Below, piece after piece: positions 46,209 to 56,588 of a stretch of 64,000 nt of DNA. Origin of the DNA: Burkholderiaceae bacterium (GTDB taxonomy: Bacteria > Pseudomonadota > Gammaproteobacteria > Burkholderiales > Burkholderiaceae_C); NCBI GenBank assembly GCA_024235855.1, contig JACKLN010000010.1, forward strand, positions 1-64,000, read 5' to 3'. Position 1 is the first letter of the stretch. Each line of letters starts with the position of its first letter. The notes beneath the pieces are model-generated. The model worked only from the letters and a program-made list of their open reading frames with translations. It made no database searches and was not told the DNA's origin. Position numbers and translations under genes: made by a program.

Positions 46209-47018
46209 TCAGGCCCCGAGCGCGTAGCCCAGCATCTCGTGCAGCAGCAGGTGGCTGTCGAACCAGCCCTGGCGGCCCGGCAGGAAGTCGCTGGCTTCCC
46301 ATTCGTAGACCGGCGTCATGCCCACCGGCCCGGGCACCACGGTCAGCGCAACCCCTTCGCGGGCGGCGGCACGTTCGAAGCCCCGCAGGGCTCGTCGCAT
46401 GTGGAAGTCGTGGGTGACGAGCACGATGCGCTGGATGCCCTGCTCGCGCAGGATGGGCACCGACAGCAGCGCGTTTTCGGTGGTGTCGCGGGAGCGGTCC
46501 TCCAGCCAGCGGAAGGGCAGGCCGAATTCGCGCTCGGCGATCCGCGCGGCGATCTCGGCTTCGGTGGCGCCGGGCCGGCCGCCATGGCCCAGACCGCCGG
46601 AATACAGCATCGGCCACTTGGTGCGACGCGCCAGCCACACGCCGTAGCGCAGGCGCTCCAGGCCCAGCAGGCTGAGGTTGGAGACACCGTACTCCGGCGA
46701 CAGCTCGCGCTTGCCGCCGCCCAGCACGACGATGGCCGTGGGCATGGGCTCGCGCAGCAGGTCGGCCAGGCGCTCGTCGCTCAGTGCCGGTGGCACCGGG
46801 TGCACGGTGGCGCGCATCCACTTGCCGAAGGCGGGCATCGACAGCAGGAGCAGGGCGCTGCAGCCCACGAGCACCAGGCTCCAGGCCAGCAGGCGCCGGC
46901 GGAACATCAGCCGCGCGCCCACCAGGACGAGCAGCAGCAGCGGCAGCGGCGGCAGCAGCAGGGCGGACACCAGCGGTTTCCAGCCTTCCAGTCCGAATGT
47001 CACGATGAGGTCGTTCAC
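46209..47018 (-). CDS. YdcF/ElyC family membrane protein (DUF218)
   Basis: 269 aa from GTG 47018. Two N-terminal helices (about 15-35 and 43-63), then the DUF218 domain with TAIVVLGGG, YSGG and VLVTHDFHMRRAL. ElyC-type members influence cell-envelope carbohydrate synthesis. Divergent from msrA; the 52-nt spacer holds both promoters. Confidence 0.87.
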   Translation of the reverse strand: MNDLIVTFGLEGWKPLVSALLLPPLPLLLLVLVGARLMFRRRLLAWSLVLVGCSALLLLSMPAFGKWMRATVHPVPPALSDERLADLLREPMPTAIVVLGGGKRELSPEYGVSNLSLLGLERLRYGVWLARRTKWPMLYSGGLGHGGRPGATEAEIAARIAEREFGLPFRWLEDRSRDTTENALLSVPILREQGIQRIVLVTHDFHMRRALRGFERAAAREGVALTVVPGPVGMTPVYEWEASDFLPGRQGWFDSHLLLHEMLGYALGA

Positions 47019-47070
47019 GCTGCCGGCCCGGGTCGGTGTCGATAATGGTCGGCTAGTGTAAGGAGGCAAG

Positions 47071-47604
47071 ATGGCGAGCGAACGGATCACGCTGGCAGGC
47101 GGCTGCTTCTGGTGCGTCGAGGCGGTCTACGAGCGGGTGGACGGCGTCACGGCGGTGGAATCGGGCTACAGCAATGGGCATGTCGACCGCCCGAGCTACC
47201 AGCAGGTCTGCGAAGGCGACACCGGCCACGCCGAGGTCGTCCGGGTGGACTTCGACCCCGAGCGCATCGGTCTGCGCGAGATCCTGGAGATCTTCTTCGT
47301 GGTGCACGACCCGACGACCAAGGACCGGCAGGGCAACGATGTGGGGCCGCAGTACCGCTCGGGCATCTACTGGCACGACGAGACCCAGCGCCCGGTGATC
47401 GACGCCGTGCTCGCCGAGGCCAACGCCGCGCACGGCGGGCGTGTCGTCACCGAGGTGGCGCCGGAGCGCAACTACTGGCCCGCCGAGGCCTATCACCAGC
47501 GCTACTTCGCCAACCACCCGGGGCAGGGCTACTGTGCCTTCGTCGTCGCGCCGAAGGTGCAGAAGTTCGAGCGCAGCTTCCGCCACCGGCTGAAGGCGGG
47601 CTGA
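47071..47604 (+). CDS. msrA: Peptide-methionine (S)-S-oxide reductase
   Basis: 177 aa. Catalytic GGCFWC at 10-15, TGHAEVV, FFVVHDPTT and NYWPAEAYHQRYF are canonical MsrA residues. It repairs methionine-S-sulfoxide. AAGGAGG lies just upstream, and a GATAAT at 47041-47046 may be the -10. One resolving cysteine near the C-terminus (GYCAF) is present. Confidence 0.95.
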   Translation: MASERITLAGGCFWCVEAVYERVDGVTAVESGYSNGHVDRPSYQQVCEGDTGHAEVVRVDFDPERIGLREILEIFFVVHDPTTKDRQGNDVGPQYRSGIYWHDETQRPVIDAVLAEANAAHGGRVVTEVAPERNYWPAEAYHQRYFANHPGQGYCAFVVAPKVQKFERSFRHRLKAG

Positions 47605-47608
47605 GGCG

Positions 47609-49912
47609 TTGGCGGGCGAGCGCACCGAATCCGGGCAGGATCCGCTGCAGCTGCTGCAGGGCAGCGGCCGCATCGGCCTGTTCTCGCGCGACCTGGAAGG
47701 CGATGGCGCGCACTGGGACGACGGCCTGTTCGCGATGACCGGGTTCGACGCCGCCGCCGGCGCGCCCGCCTGGCCTCGCTTCCTGGCCCATGTGCACTCG
47801 GACGACCGCGATGCGCTGGATGCGCACTTCCGCACGCTGCCGTCGCAGCAGGCGCCCGGGGAGGTGTACTTCAGGTTCGTCCGCCCCGATGGCGACGTCC
47901 GCCTGATGCACTCGATCTTCGCCGTCCAACGCTCACCCACGGGGCAGGCCGTGCGGCTGGTTGGCGTGATGATCGACGACACGGGCGTGGGCAGGCGGCT
48001 GCAGCAGGGCGAACAGTCCCGCCAGTTCCTGCAGCGCGCACTCTCGATGGCCGGGGTGTCGGTGTGGACCATCGACCTGGCGGCGCAACGCGTGTTCTTC
48101 AATGCGGTGGGCTTCCAGGTCGTCGGCATGACGCCGGACCCGGCCGGCATTGCACTGGCCGACATCCGCGACAGCATCCATCCGCAGGACCGCCCGGCCA
48201 TCGTGCAGGCTGCCGAAGCCGCGATGGCGAGTCGGCGCATCGTCGACGCGGTCGCGCGCTACCGCACCGCAGACGGTGGCTGGAAGACTTTGCTCACCCG
48301 GCGGGTCGCCCTGCGTGACGGGGAAGGGCGGGTCACGGCATTGATGGGGGTCTCGCTCGACCTGACCGGCGAAGACGCGGAACGTGCACGCGCCGAAGCG
48401 CTGGCGGCCCAGACGCGCCTGGTGGCCCAGGCCATGGGCGTGGGCTTCTGGCAGCGCAACGCCGGTGGCGACGCGGTGGTGTGGGACGCGCAGATGTACC
48501 GCCTGTACGGCCGCGACCCGGCGCTGCTGCCGCCGACGATGGACGAATGGCTCGACACCTACGTGCAGCCGGCCAGCCGTGACGAGGCCAGGCGCACGCT
48601 CGACGCCGACGTGGCCGCCTGGGCCCCGGAGACGCTGATGACGGTGCTCACGCGAGGCGACGACGGCGTCGAACGCTGGGTCCGCGCGTGGACTCGCCGC
48701 CTCGACCTGGGCGGGCAGCGCGTGGCGATGGGCATGCACCTGGACGTGACCGAGCAGGTCCGCCAGGAGGCGCTGCGCCAGGAGGCGGCGCGCGTCGCAC
48801 GCGACAGCCGCGAGAAGTCGGCCTTCATGGCCATGATGAGCCACCGCCTGCGCACGCCCTTGAACGCGGTGCTCGGCTTTGCGCAGGTGATGGCGCAGGA
48901 TGCGCTGGACCCGCTGAGCCCGCGACAGCGCGAGCGGCTGGCGCGCATCGATGCCGCGGGTGCCGAACTGCTGTCGATGATCGACGACGTGTTCGAGCTG
49001 GCTGCACTGGACGCCGATGTCGAGCCGCCGGTGACGGCACCGGTTGCGCTGGACGCGGTCGTGGCGGCGCTGCGCGAGGCGGTGGAGCCGCTGGCCCGTC
49101 TGCGTGGCGTGGCCTTGCAGCTGCCGGCGGCGCTGCCACCCGTTCAGGTGGCGACGGACCGTCGCCGGCTCGGTCAGGCCCTGCGCCACCTGGCCGCGCA
49201 TGCGGTGCGGCGCAACGAGCGTGGCGGGCATGTGGCCTTGACCGTGGCGCTCACACCGCCCTGGGCGCAGCTCGTGTTCAGCGACGCGGGCCCGCAGCTC
49301 GATGCGCAGCAGCGCGAGCTGCTGTTCGACGCCCCGGTCCACGCGCCTCGCGACGGCAGCGACGGCGATCCGCTGGTCGGCCTGGACCTCGTCCGCCAGG
49401 CGTTGACACGACTGGGGGCCAAGGTCGGCTGGCTGAACAGCGACCCCACCGACAGCGCGCTGCTGGTCGAGATTCCGCTGGCGGTCTCGACGCCGTCAAC
49501 GCCCTCCCAGGCGGACGGAACGCTGTCCCTGCTGTGCATCGAGGACAACCCGGTCAACATGCTGCTGGTGCAGGAACTGGTGGCCCTGCGGCCAGGCATG
49601 CGCCTGGCCTGCGCGACCGACGGGCAGAGCGGTCTGGCCGCCGCGGCCGCTGACCCGCCGGACGTGGTGCTGCTGGACCTGCACCTGCCCGACATGCATG
49701 GCAGCGCCGTGGCCGCGCGCCTGCGCGCAGACCCGCTCACCGCCGGCTGCAGGATCGTCGCGTTGTCGGCTGGCGCCCTGCCGGAGGACATCCGCGCCGC
49801 GCACGCCCAGGGCTTCGACGACTACTGGACCAAGCCCATCGACTTCGACCGCTTCCTGGCCGGCCTGGACCGGCTGGCCGCGCAGCGCGTCACGGCGCCA
49901 GGCGCTCCATGA
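47609..49912 (+). CDS. PAS hybrid histidine kinase/response regulator with degenerate ATPase domain
   Basis: 767 aa from TTG 47609 (start uncertain). Three PAS-type domains (about 10-130, 135-260, 270-390), HisKA with MMSHRLRTPLN near 408, an HATPase region and an intact receiver at 640-760 (D in LLDLHLPDMHG, K in WTKPID). In the ATPase region the N-box asparagine is replaced (AAHAVRRN), G1 reads DAGPQL instead of DxGxG, and G2 lacks its glycines, so ATP binding is doubtful. No membrane span; cytoplasmic. Its end overlaps pdxH by 23 nt tail to tail. Confidence 0.85.
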   Translation: MAGERTESGQDPLQLLQGSGRIGLFSRDLEGDGAHWDDGLFAMTGFDAAAGAPAWPRFLAHVHSDDRDALDAHFRTLPSQQAPGEVYFRFVRPDGDVRLMHSIFAVQRSPTGQAVRLVGVMIDDTGVGRRLQQGEQSRQFLQRALSMAGVSVWTIDLAAQRVFFNAVGFQVVGMTPDPAGIALADIRDSIHPQDRPAIVQAAEAAMASRRIVDAVARYRTADGGWKTLLTRRVALRDGEGRVTALMGVSLDLTGEDAERARAEALAAQTRLVAQAMGVGFWQRNAGGDAVVWDAQMYRLYGRDPALLPPTMDEWLDTYVQPASRDEARRTLDADVAAWAPETLMTVLTRGDDGVERWVRAWTRRLDLGGQRVAMGMHLDVTEQVRQEALRQEAARVARDSREKSAFMAMMSHRLRTPLNAVLGFAQVMAQDALDPLSPRQRERLARIDAAGAELLSMIDDVFELAALDADVEPPVTAPVALDAVVAALREAVEPLARLRGVALQLPAALPPVQVATDRRRLGQALRHLAAHAVRRNERGGHVALTVALTPPWAQLVFSDAGPQLDAQQRELLFDAPVHAPRDGSDGDPLVGLDLVRQALTRLGAKVGWLNSDPTDSALLVEIPLAVSTPSTPSQADGTLSLLCIEDNPVNMLLVQELVALRPGMRLACATDGQSGLAAAAADPPDVVLLDLHLPDMHGSAVAARLRADPLTAGCRIVALSAGALPEDIRAAHAQGFDDYWTKPIDFDRFLAGLDRLAAQRVTAPGAP

Positions 49913-50528
49913 TCCAGGCGCCGTCGCTGCCTTCCTTCCGGTAGCGCAGCCGGTCGTGCAGACGGCTCTTGCGGCCCTGCCAGAACTCCCAGCGGTCGGG
50001 CACCAGCCTGAACCCGCCCCAATGTGGCGGCCGAGGCGGGTTCAGCAGGTGGCGCGCCGAGACCTGGGCCGCGTTGGCCACCAGGGTGGCGCGAGACGGG
50101 ATCACCTCGCTCTGTGGCGAGGCCCAGGCACCGATGCGCGAATCCAGCGGCCGGCTGGCGAAGTAGGCGTCGGACTCCGCGTCGCTGGTGCGCTCCACGG
50201 CCCCCTCGATGCGCACCACGCGCTCGAGTTCGACCCAGTGGAACTGCAGCGCGGCGAAAGGGTGGATCGCCAGTTCCCGCCCCTTGCGGCTGTGGTAGTT
50301 CGTGTACCAGACGATGCCGCGCGCGTCGCAGCCCTTGATCAGCACCACCCGGGTCGACGGTCGGCCGTCGGCACCCACCGTGGCTAGCGTCATCGCATTG
50401 GGTTCGGGCAGTCGGGCATTCAGCGCCTGCTGCAGCCAGTGTTCGAACTGGCGCAGCGGGTCGGCGTGGGCCGCGTGTTCGTCGAGCGCGTCGCGCTCGT
50501 AGCTCTTGCGCAGGTCGGCGATGTCCAT
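49890..50528 (-). CDS. pdxH: Pyridoxamine 5'-phosphate oxidase
   Basis: 212 aa. MTLATVGADGRPSTRVVLIKG, WYTNYHSRKGREL, SRIGAWASPQSEVI and the C-terminal RWEFWQGRKSRLHDRLRYR FMN and PLP contacts are diagnostic. Final step of PLP synthesis. ATG 50528 (MDIADLRKSY) fits the family. Confidence 0.95.
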   Translation of the reverse strand: MDIADLRKSYERDALDEHAAHADPLRQFEHWLQQALNARLPEPNAMTLATVGADGRPSTRVVLIKGCDARGIVWYTNYHSRKGRELAIHPFAALQFHWVELERVVRIEGAVERTSDAESDAYFASRPLDSRIGAWASPQSEVIPSRATLVANAAQVSARHLLNPPRPPHWGGFRLVPDRWEFWQGRKSRLHDRLRYRKEGSDGAWIMERLAP

Positions 50529-50640
50529 CACGGCAGTATAGGAAGCCCGGTGCATCCCTTAGGGGCAAGAACGTAAGTGAAGCTCCGACTGTGCCGTGGT
50601 GCCAAGCGAGACGATGCTCGCCTTCACAAGCGGCATGGTC

Positions 50641-51252
50641 ATGACAGCCTCACCCAGCATCGTCATCCTGGCGGCCGGCCCCAGCCGGCGCTTCGGTGCG
50701 GCTGGGCAGAAGCTGACCCAGACGCTGGGCACCCGCAGCGTGCTGGGCCACACCATCCACCAGGCCATGGCCACCGGATGGCCGCTGTGCGTGGTGCTGA
50801 CACCTGCGCTCGTGCCCCTGGTGAGCCCCTGGGTGGCCACGCGCGACCTGGTCGTGCTCGACGTGGACGAAGCGGCGCGTGGCCTGGGTCATTCCATCGC
50901 TGCCGGTGTGGCTGCGCACGGCGCAGCCCCGGGCTGGGTGACGCTGCCCGGCGACATGCCGCTGGTGCAGGCCGCGTCGATCATCGCTGTCGGCCGCGCG
51001 CTGGCCGAGCACCCGGTGGCCTACGCGCAGCACCAGGGTCGGGCAGGCTACCCGCAGGCTTTCGGGGCCGAACTGTTCTCCGAACTCGTCGCTCTCGAGG
51101 GCGAGGCAGGGGCGCGCCGGCTGATGGCGCGCTACCCGGCAGCCGCGGTCGACCTCGACGACCCTGGCGTGCTGCTCGATGTCGACACCGAGGCCGACCT
51201 CGCCGCGCTGCGGGCCGCAATGGCCCAGGAAGGCTCCAGCGCCGCGCACTGA
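50641..51252 (+). CDS. MobA-like nucleotidyltransferase
   Basis: 203 aa. SIVILAAGPSRRFGAAGQK is the nucleotide-binding LAAGxSxRxG loop and LPGDMPLV the metal-binding DMP motif. Resembles MocA (molybdopterin cytidylyltransferase). No molybdenum genes are adjacent, so the nucleotide substrate is open. In-frame start codons exist at 50596 and 50635. Confidence 0.85.
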   Translation: MTASPSIVILAAGPSRRFGAAGQKLTQTLGTRSVLGHTIHQAMATGWPLCVVLTPALVPLVSPWVATRDLVVLDVDEAARGLGHSIAAGVAAHGAAPGWVTLPGDMPLVQAASIIAVGRALAEHPVAYAQHQGRAGYPQAFGAELFSELVALEGEAGARRLMARYPAAAVDLDDPGVLLDVDTEADLAALRAAMAQEGSSAAH

Positions 51253-51262
51253 GCGCACCGGC

Positions 51263-51913
51263 TCAGGATGCCTCGGTCGGCGGCAGCAGCCGATGCCGGC
51301 TCGCCAGGGCCACCAGCCGCTCGATCTCGCGGTCACGGATGCCCCGCGTTCGCAAGGCCTCGGCCGTCTGCAGCAGGTAGTCCAGCGTGGTGCCGTAGCG
51401 CCCGCGGGCGTGGCGCAGCACGTCCAGCATCGCCACATCGTCCAGCGGTGCCAGGCAGGCCTGGTGGCGCCGGCTAAGCGTGAAGGCCAGCGCCGGCACC
51501 ATGCCCGTCGGTGTATGGCAAGGCAGCCACCGAGGCGTGTAGACCCCGGTGGGCATCTCGCGGGCCCAGAGGCGGTGAAGTTCGGCCTCGGCATTGCCCG
51601 TGGGCAGCCGGTGCACCTCGCCGCGGCAGGCACCGCCGGAGAGCAGGGCGAAGACGAGCCCGGGACGCTCGGGCGTGCCGCGGTTGATGTGCGAGCGCAT
51701 CCGCAGGGCGCGGTGCCAGCCCTGGACCCGCGCTGGGCGGCATTCCTCGGCGTCGAACTCCGGCCGCCAGATCAGGGACGCATAGCCGAAGACCCAGAGC
51801 GCCCGGCGCGGTCCGAATCGTTGCCGGAGGTCGCGGAGGAGCGCCTCGATGTCCGGCGGGTGATGCAGCGGCCCGGTTGACCATGTAACCGAGTTACTCG
51901 ATAATGAATTCAC
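51263..51913 (-). CDS. Gamma-glutamylcyclotransferase (ChaC-like)
   Basis: 216 aa. LWVFGYASLIWRPEF is the YGSL-type substrate loop, VQGWHRALRMRSHINRGTPERPGLVFAL the family core, and a glutamate near 120 the likely catalyst. ChaC enzymes split glutathione to 5-oxoproline and Cys-Gly. The only long-form start is GTG 51913, which overlaps the edd promoter and lies head to head with edd, so the start or expression of this gene is uncertain. Confidence 0.83.
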   Translation of the reverse strand: MNSLSSNSVTWSTGPLHHPPDIEALLRDLRQRFGPRRALWVFGYASLIWRPEFDAEECRPARVQGWHRALRMRSHINRGTPERPGLVFALLSGGACRGEVHRLPTGNAEAELHRLWAREMPTGVYTPRWLPCHTPTGMVPALAFTLSRRHQACLAPLDDVAMLDVLRHARGRYGTTLDYLLQTAEALRTRGIRDREIERLVALASRHRLLPPTEAS

Positions 51914-51922
51914 AGGTTACAT
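51877..51922 (+). promoter_or_regulatory. edd promoter with palindromic operator
   Basis: TTGACC (51877-51882), 17-bp spacer, GATAAT (51900-51905). The spacer holds the palindrome GTAAC-CGA-GTTAC (51885-51897). A further inverted copy GGTTACAT (51915-51922) pairs with ATGTAACC (51883-51890). HexR, the usual repressor of edd/eda in proteobacteria, binds TGTAATTAAATTACA-like sites; the similarity is suggestive, but no hexR is in the window. Confidence 0.72.
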
Positions 51923-51936
51923 CCGGAGCCGAACAC

Positions 51937-53781
<1,845 letters not shown>

Positions 53782-53792
53782 AGGACTCCCTG

Positions 53793-54431
53793 ATGAAGAC
53801 GACCGACCTGATCGCTGACCTGACCCCTCATGGCCCGGTGATCCCGGTGATCGTGCTGCACCGTGAAGCCGATGCGGTGCCGATGGCCGAGGCGCTGCTG
53901 GCCGGCGGCGTGCGGGTGCTGGAGATCACGCTGCGCACGCCGGCGGCGCTGGCCTGCATGGAAGCCATAGCCAAGGCGCTGCCGGAAGCCATCGTGGGCG
54001 CCGGCACGCTGCGCAGCCCGGCCGACGTGCGCGCCGCGCGCGATGCCGGCTGCGTGTTCGGTGTCAGCCCGGGCTATACCGCCGCGGTGGGCCAGGCCTG
54101 CCGCGACGCCGGCCTGCCGCTGCTGCCCGGCGTGGCCACGGCCAGCGAGGTCATGGCGGCGCAGGCCGACGGGCTGGACTTCCTGAAGTTCTTCCCGGCC
54201 ACGGCGGCCGGGGGCATCCCGATGCTCAAGGCCCTGGGCGGGCCCTTCCCGGACGTGCGCTTCTGCCCGACCGGCGGCATCACACCCGCGACGGCGCCGG
54301 ACTTCCTGGCGTTGGACAACGTGGTGGTCTGCGGCGGCTCGTGGCTGACGCCGGCCGACGTGATGGCCAGCGGCGACTGGGCACGCATCACGCGCCTGGC
54401 GCGCGAGGCCTCGGCGCTGGCGCGCGGTTGA
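53793..54431 (+). CDS. eda: KHG/KDPG aldolase
   Basis: 212 aa class I aldolase. VIPVIVLHREADAVPMAEALLAGGVRVLEITLRT (catalytic E in LEITLRT), GAGTL, the Schiff-base lysine in FLKFFPA near 136 and FCPTGGI are all present. It cleaves KDPG to pyruvate and glyceraldehyde-3-phosphate. Follows edd by 11 nt with AAGGA upstream. Confidence 0.96.
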   Translation: MKTTDLIADLTPHGPVIPVIVLHREADAVPMAEALLAGGVRVLEITLRTPAALACMEAIAKALPEAIVGAGTLRSPADVRAARDAGCVFGVSPGYTAAVGQACRDAGLPLLPGVATASEVMAAQADGLDFLKFFPATAAGGIPMLKALGGPFPDVRFCPTGGITPATAPDFLALDNVVVCGGSWLTPADVMASGDWARITRLAREASALARG

Positions 54432-54434
54432 GCT

Positions 54435-54848
54435 TCAGCGCAGGCCGACGCCGTCGGCCGTGGCCTCGGCGCGCTGGATCAGCTCGACCTTGTAGCCGTC
54501 CGGGTCGGTGATGAAGGCGATCACCGTGGTGCCGCCCTTGACCGGGCCGGGCTCGCGCGTGACGTTGCCGCCGTTGGCCTTGATCTTCTCGCAGGCGGCA
54601 TAGGCGTCGGGCACGCCGATGGCGATGTGCCCGTAGGCGGTGCCCATGTCGTACTGTTCGACGCCCCAGTTGTAGGTCAGCTCGAGCTCGGCGTGTTCCG
54701 GGTTGCGGCCGTAGCCCAGGAAGGCCAGCGAGTACTTCTGCGACGGGTTCTCGCTGGTGCGCAGCAGGGTCATGCCCATCACGTTGGTGTAGAAGTCGAT
54801 CGACCGTTGCAGGTCGCCGACGCGCAGCATGGTGTGCAGCAGGCGCAT
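54435..54848 (-). CDS. gloA: Lactoylglutathione lyase (glyoxalase I)
   Basis: 137 aa. MRLLHTMLRVGDLQRSIDFYTNVMGM start; metal ligands H5, E56-region (AELELTYNWG), H74 (YGHIAIG) and E124 (KVELIQ). It removes methylglyoxal. Convergent with eda, 3 nt between stops. Confidence 0.95.
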   Translation of the reverse strand: MRLLHTMLRVGDLQRSIDFYTNVMGMTLLRTSENPSQKYSLAFLGYGRNPEHAELELTYNWGVEQYDMGTAYGHIAIGVPDAYAACEKIKANGGNVTREPGPVKGGTTVIAFITDPDGYKVELIQRAEATADGVGLR

Positions 54849-54866
54849 GGTGCTCTCGTTCCGGGG

Positions 54867-55703
54867 TCAGTTCAGGTACATCGCCAGCCGCCGCTGGGCG
54901 CGGTCGGTCACGGCGGGGTCGGGGCAGAGGCCGAACCACTCGACCATGCGCACGCGCGCGGCCTCACGGTGCTCGCCCTTGTCGCGCAGCACGATCTCCA
55001 GCAGCTGCTCGAAGGCGGCGGCGAAGTCGCCGCCATGGGCCAGGATCGCGGCGAGGTCGAAGCGCGCCACGTGGTCTTTCGGGTTGGCCTCGATGCGGGC
55101 GCGCAGTTCGACCGGATCGCCGGCCGGGCGATTGGCCTCGAAGTCCTGCTGCGCCTTCAGCGCCGCCTGTCGCTCTTCGAGCGCCTTGGTGATGGCCGGT
55201 TCCTGCGGGTCCAATGCCTGCGCTTCGGTGAGCATCTCGACGGCGCGGGCGTGGTCCGGCTCCTCGGCGGCGGCCTTGAGCAGCTGCTTGGAGGGAGAGG
55301 GCGCGCCCACGTGCGGGTCGAGGAAGGCGCGGATGCGCGACTCCGGCAGCGCGCCGGTGAACTGGTCCACCGGCTGGCCGCCCTTGAACAGCAGCACGTG
55401 CGGGATGCTGCGCAGGCCCAGCATGCCGGCGAGCTGCGGGTTCTCGTCGGTGTTGAGCTTGGCCAGCACGAAGCGGCCCTCGTAGGCCTGCACCAGCTTC
55501 TCCAGCAGCGGCTTGAGCTGCCGGCATGGCCCGCACCAGGGCGCCCAGCAGTCCAGCAGCACCGGCACCTCCATCGAGCGCTGCACCAGCGTGGTCTCGA
55601 AGTCGGCGTCGGTGATGTCGAAGCTCAGGTCGTTCGGTGCCGCCGCGGCGGTGGCGGGCGGGGCGGAGGCGGCAGTGCCGCTGGAGGGAAAGAGCACGCT
55701 CAT
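54867..55703 (-). CDS. Thioredoxin-TPR protein (CnoX/YbbN-like)
   Basis: 278 aa. Thioredoxin domain 28-130 with an active WAPWCGPC site, then TPR-like helices (ARAVEMLTEAQALDPQE, FDLAAILAHGGDFAAAFEQLLEIVLRDKG). Like CnoX, a chaperedoxin, but retains both redox cysteines, which the E. coli protein lacks. 18 nt from gloA. Confidence 0.9.
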   Translation of the reverse strand: MSVLFPSSGTAASAPPATAAAAPNDLSFDITDADFETTLVQRSMEVPVLLDCWAPWCGPCRQLKPLLEKLVQAYEGRFVLAKLNTDENPQLAGMLGLRSIPHVLLFKGGQPVDQFTGALPESRIRAFLDPHVGAPSPSKQLLKAAAEEPDHARAVEMLTEAQALDPQEPAITKALEERQAALKAQQDFEANRPAGDPVELRARIEANPKDHVARFDLAAILAHGGDFAAAFEQLLEIVLRDKGEHREAARVRMVEWFGLCPDPAVTDRAQRRLAMYLN

Positions 55704-55721
55704 ACGGTCACGGGGCGAAGT

Positions 55722-56510
55722 TCAGACGGGCAGGGTGTAGTTCAGGGTCATGCGGCCGCCGTCGACGGTGACGATCTCACCGGTGACGTAGCTGGCGGCG
55801 TCGGACAGCAGGAAGGCGACCACGTCGGCGATCTCCGACGGCTCGCCCAGCCGCTTCAACGGGGTACGGCTGAGGATGCGGGTGCGGGCCTCGTCACTGG
55901 TCAGCACGGCGTTCTTCGCCAGCTCGGTAGCGATGGTGCCCGGCGCCACGGCGTTGACGCGGATGCCCATGTCGGCCAGCGACAGCGCCATCACGCGCGT
56001 GAGCTGGTTGATGGCGCCCTTGCTGGCGTTGTAGCTGGCGATCGTGGGGATGGTCAGCGTGCCGTTGACCGAGCTCATGTTGACGATGGCGCCTCCGCCC
56101 TGCTGCACCATCTGCCGGGCCACGGCCTGGCCGACGAGGAACGAGCCCTTGAGATTGACGTCGAGCACGGCGTCCCAGTCGGCCTCGGTGATGTCGAGGA
56201 ACTCGGCGGCCTTGAAGATGCCGGCGTTGTTCACCAGCGCATCGACGCGCCCGAAGGCCCGCAGCGTGGCGGCCAGGGCGGCGTCGACGTCGGCCTTCGC
56301 GGCCACGTTGCAGTGCTGGTAGAGGCAGCGGGCGCCCTCGGCCGCCAGTTCCTCGGCCAGTGCCTGGCCGGCGGCGTCTGCCATGTCCCACAGCGCCACG
56401 GCGGCGCCCTCGGCTGTCAGGCGGCGCGCGCAGGCGGCGCCGATGCCCTGCGCGGCGCCGGTGATCACGGCCACCCGGCCGTCGAGGCCGAAGCGGATCG
56501 CCCCTGGCAT
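55722..56510 (-). CDS. SDR family oxidoreductase
   Basis: 262 aa. TGAAQGIG, VNNAGIFKAAEF, S in NMSSVNG and YNASK are present, ending with the TGEIVTVDGG pattern. Glucose 1-dehydrogenase / FabG-like; substrate unknown. 18 nt before the thioredoxin gene, probably co-transcribed. Confidence 0.87.
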   Translation of the reverse strand: MPGAIRFGLDGRVAVITGAAQGIGAACARRLTAEGAAVALWDMADAAGQALAEELAAEGARCLYQHCNVAAKADVDAALAATLRAFGRVDALVNNAGIFKAAEFLDITEADWDAVLDVNLKGSFLVGQAVARQMVQQGGGAIVNMSSVNGTLTIPTIASYNASKGAINQLTRVMALSLADMGIRVNAVAPGTIATELAKNAVLTSDEARTRILSRTPLKRLGEPSEIADVVAFLLSDAASYVTGEIVTVDGGRMTLNYTLPV

Positions 56511-56588
56511 GTGCTGTGCTCCCGTCGAAGTTGCACGGCCCGCATCTGCGGGCCGTGGTGGTCTGTCCGGGGCAAAGTGTAGCGGGGC

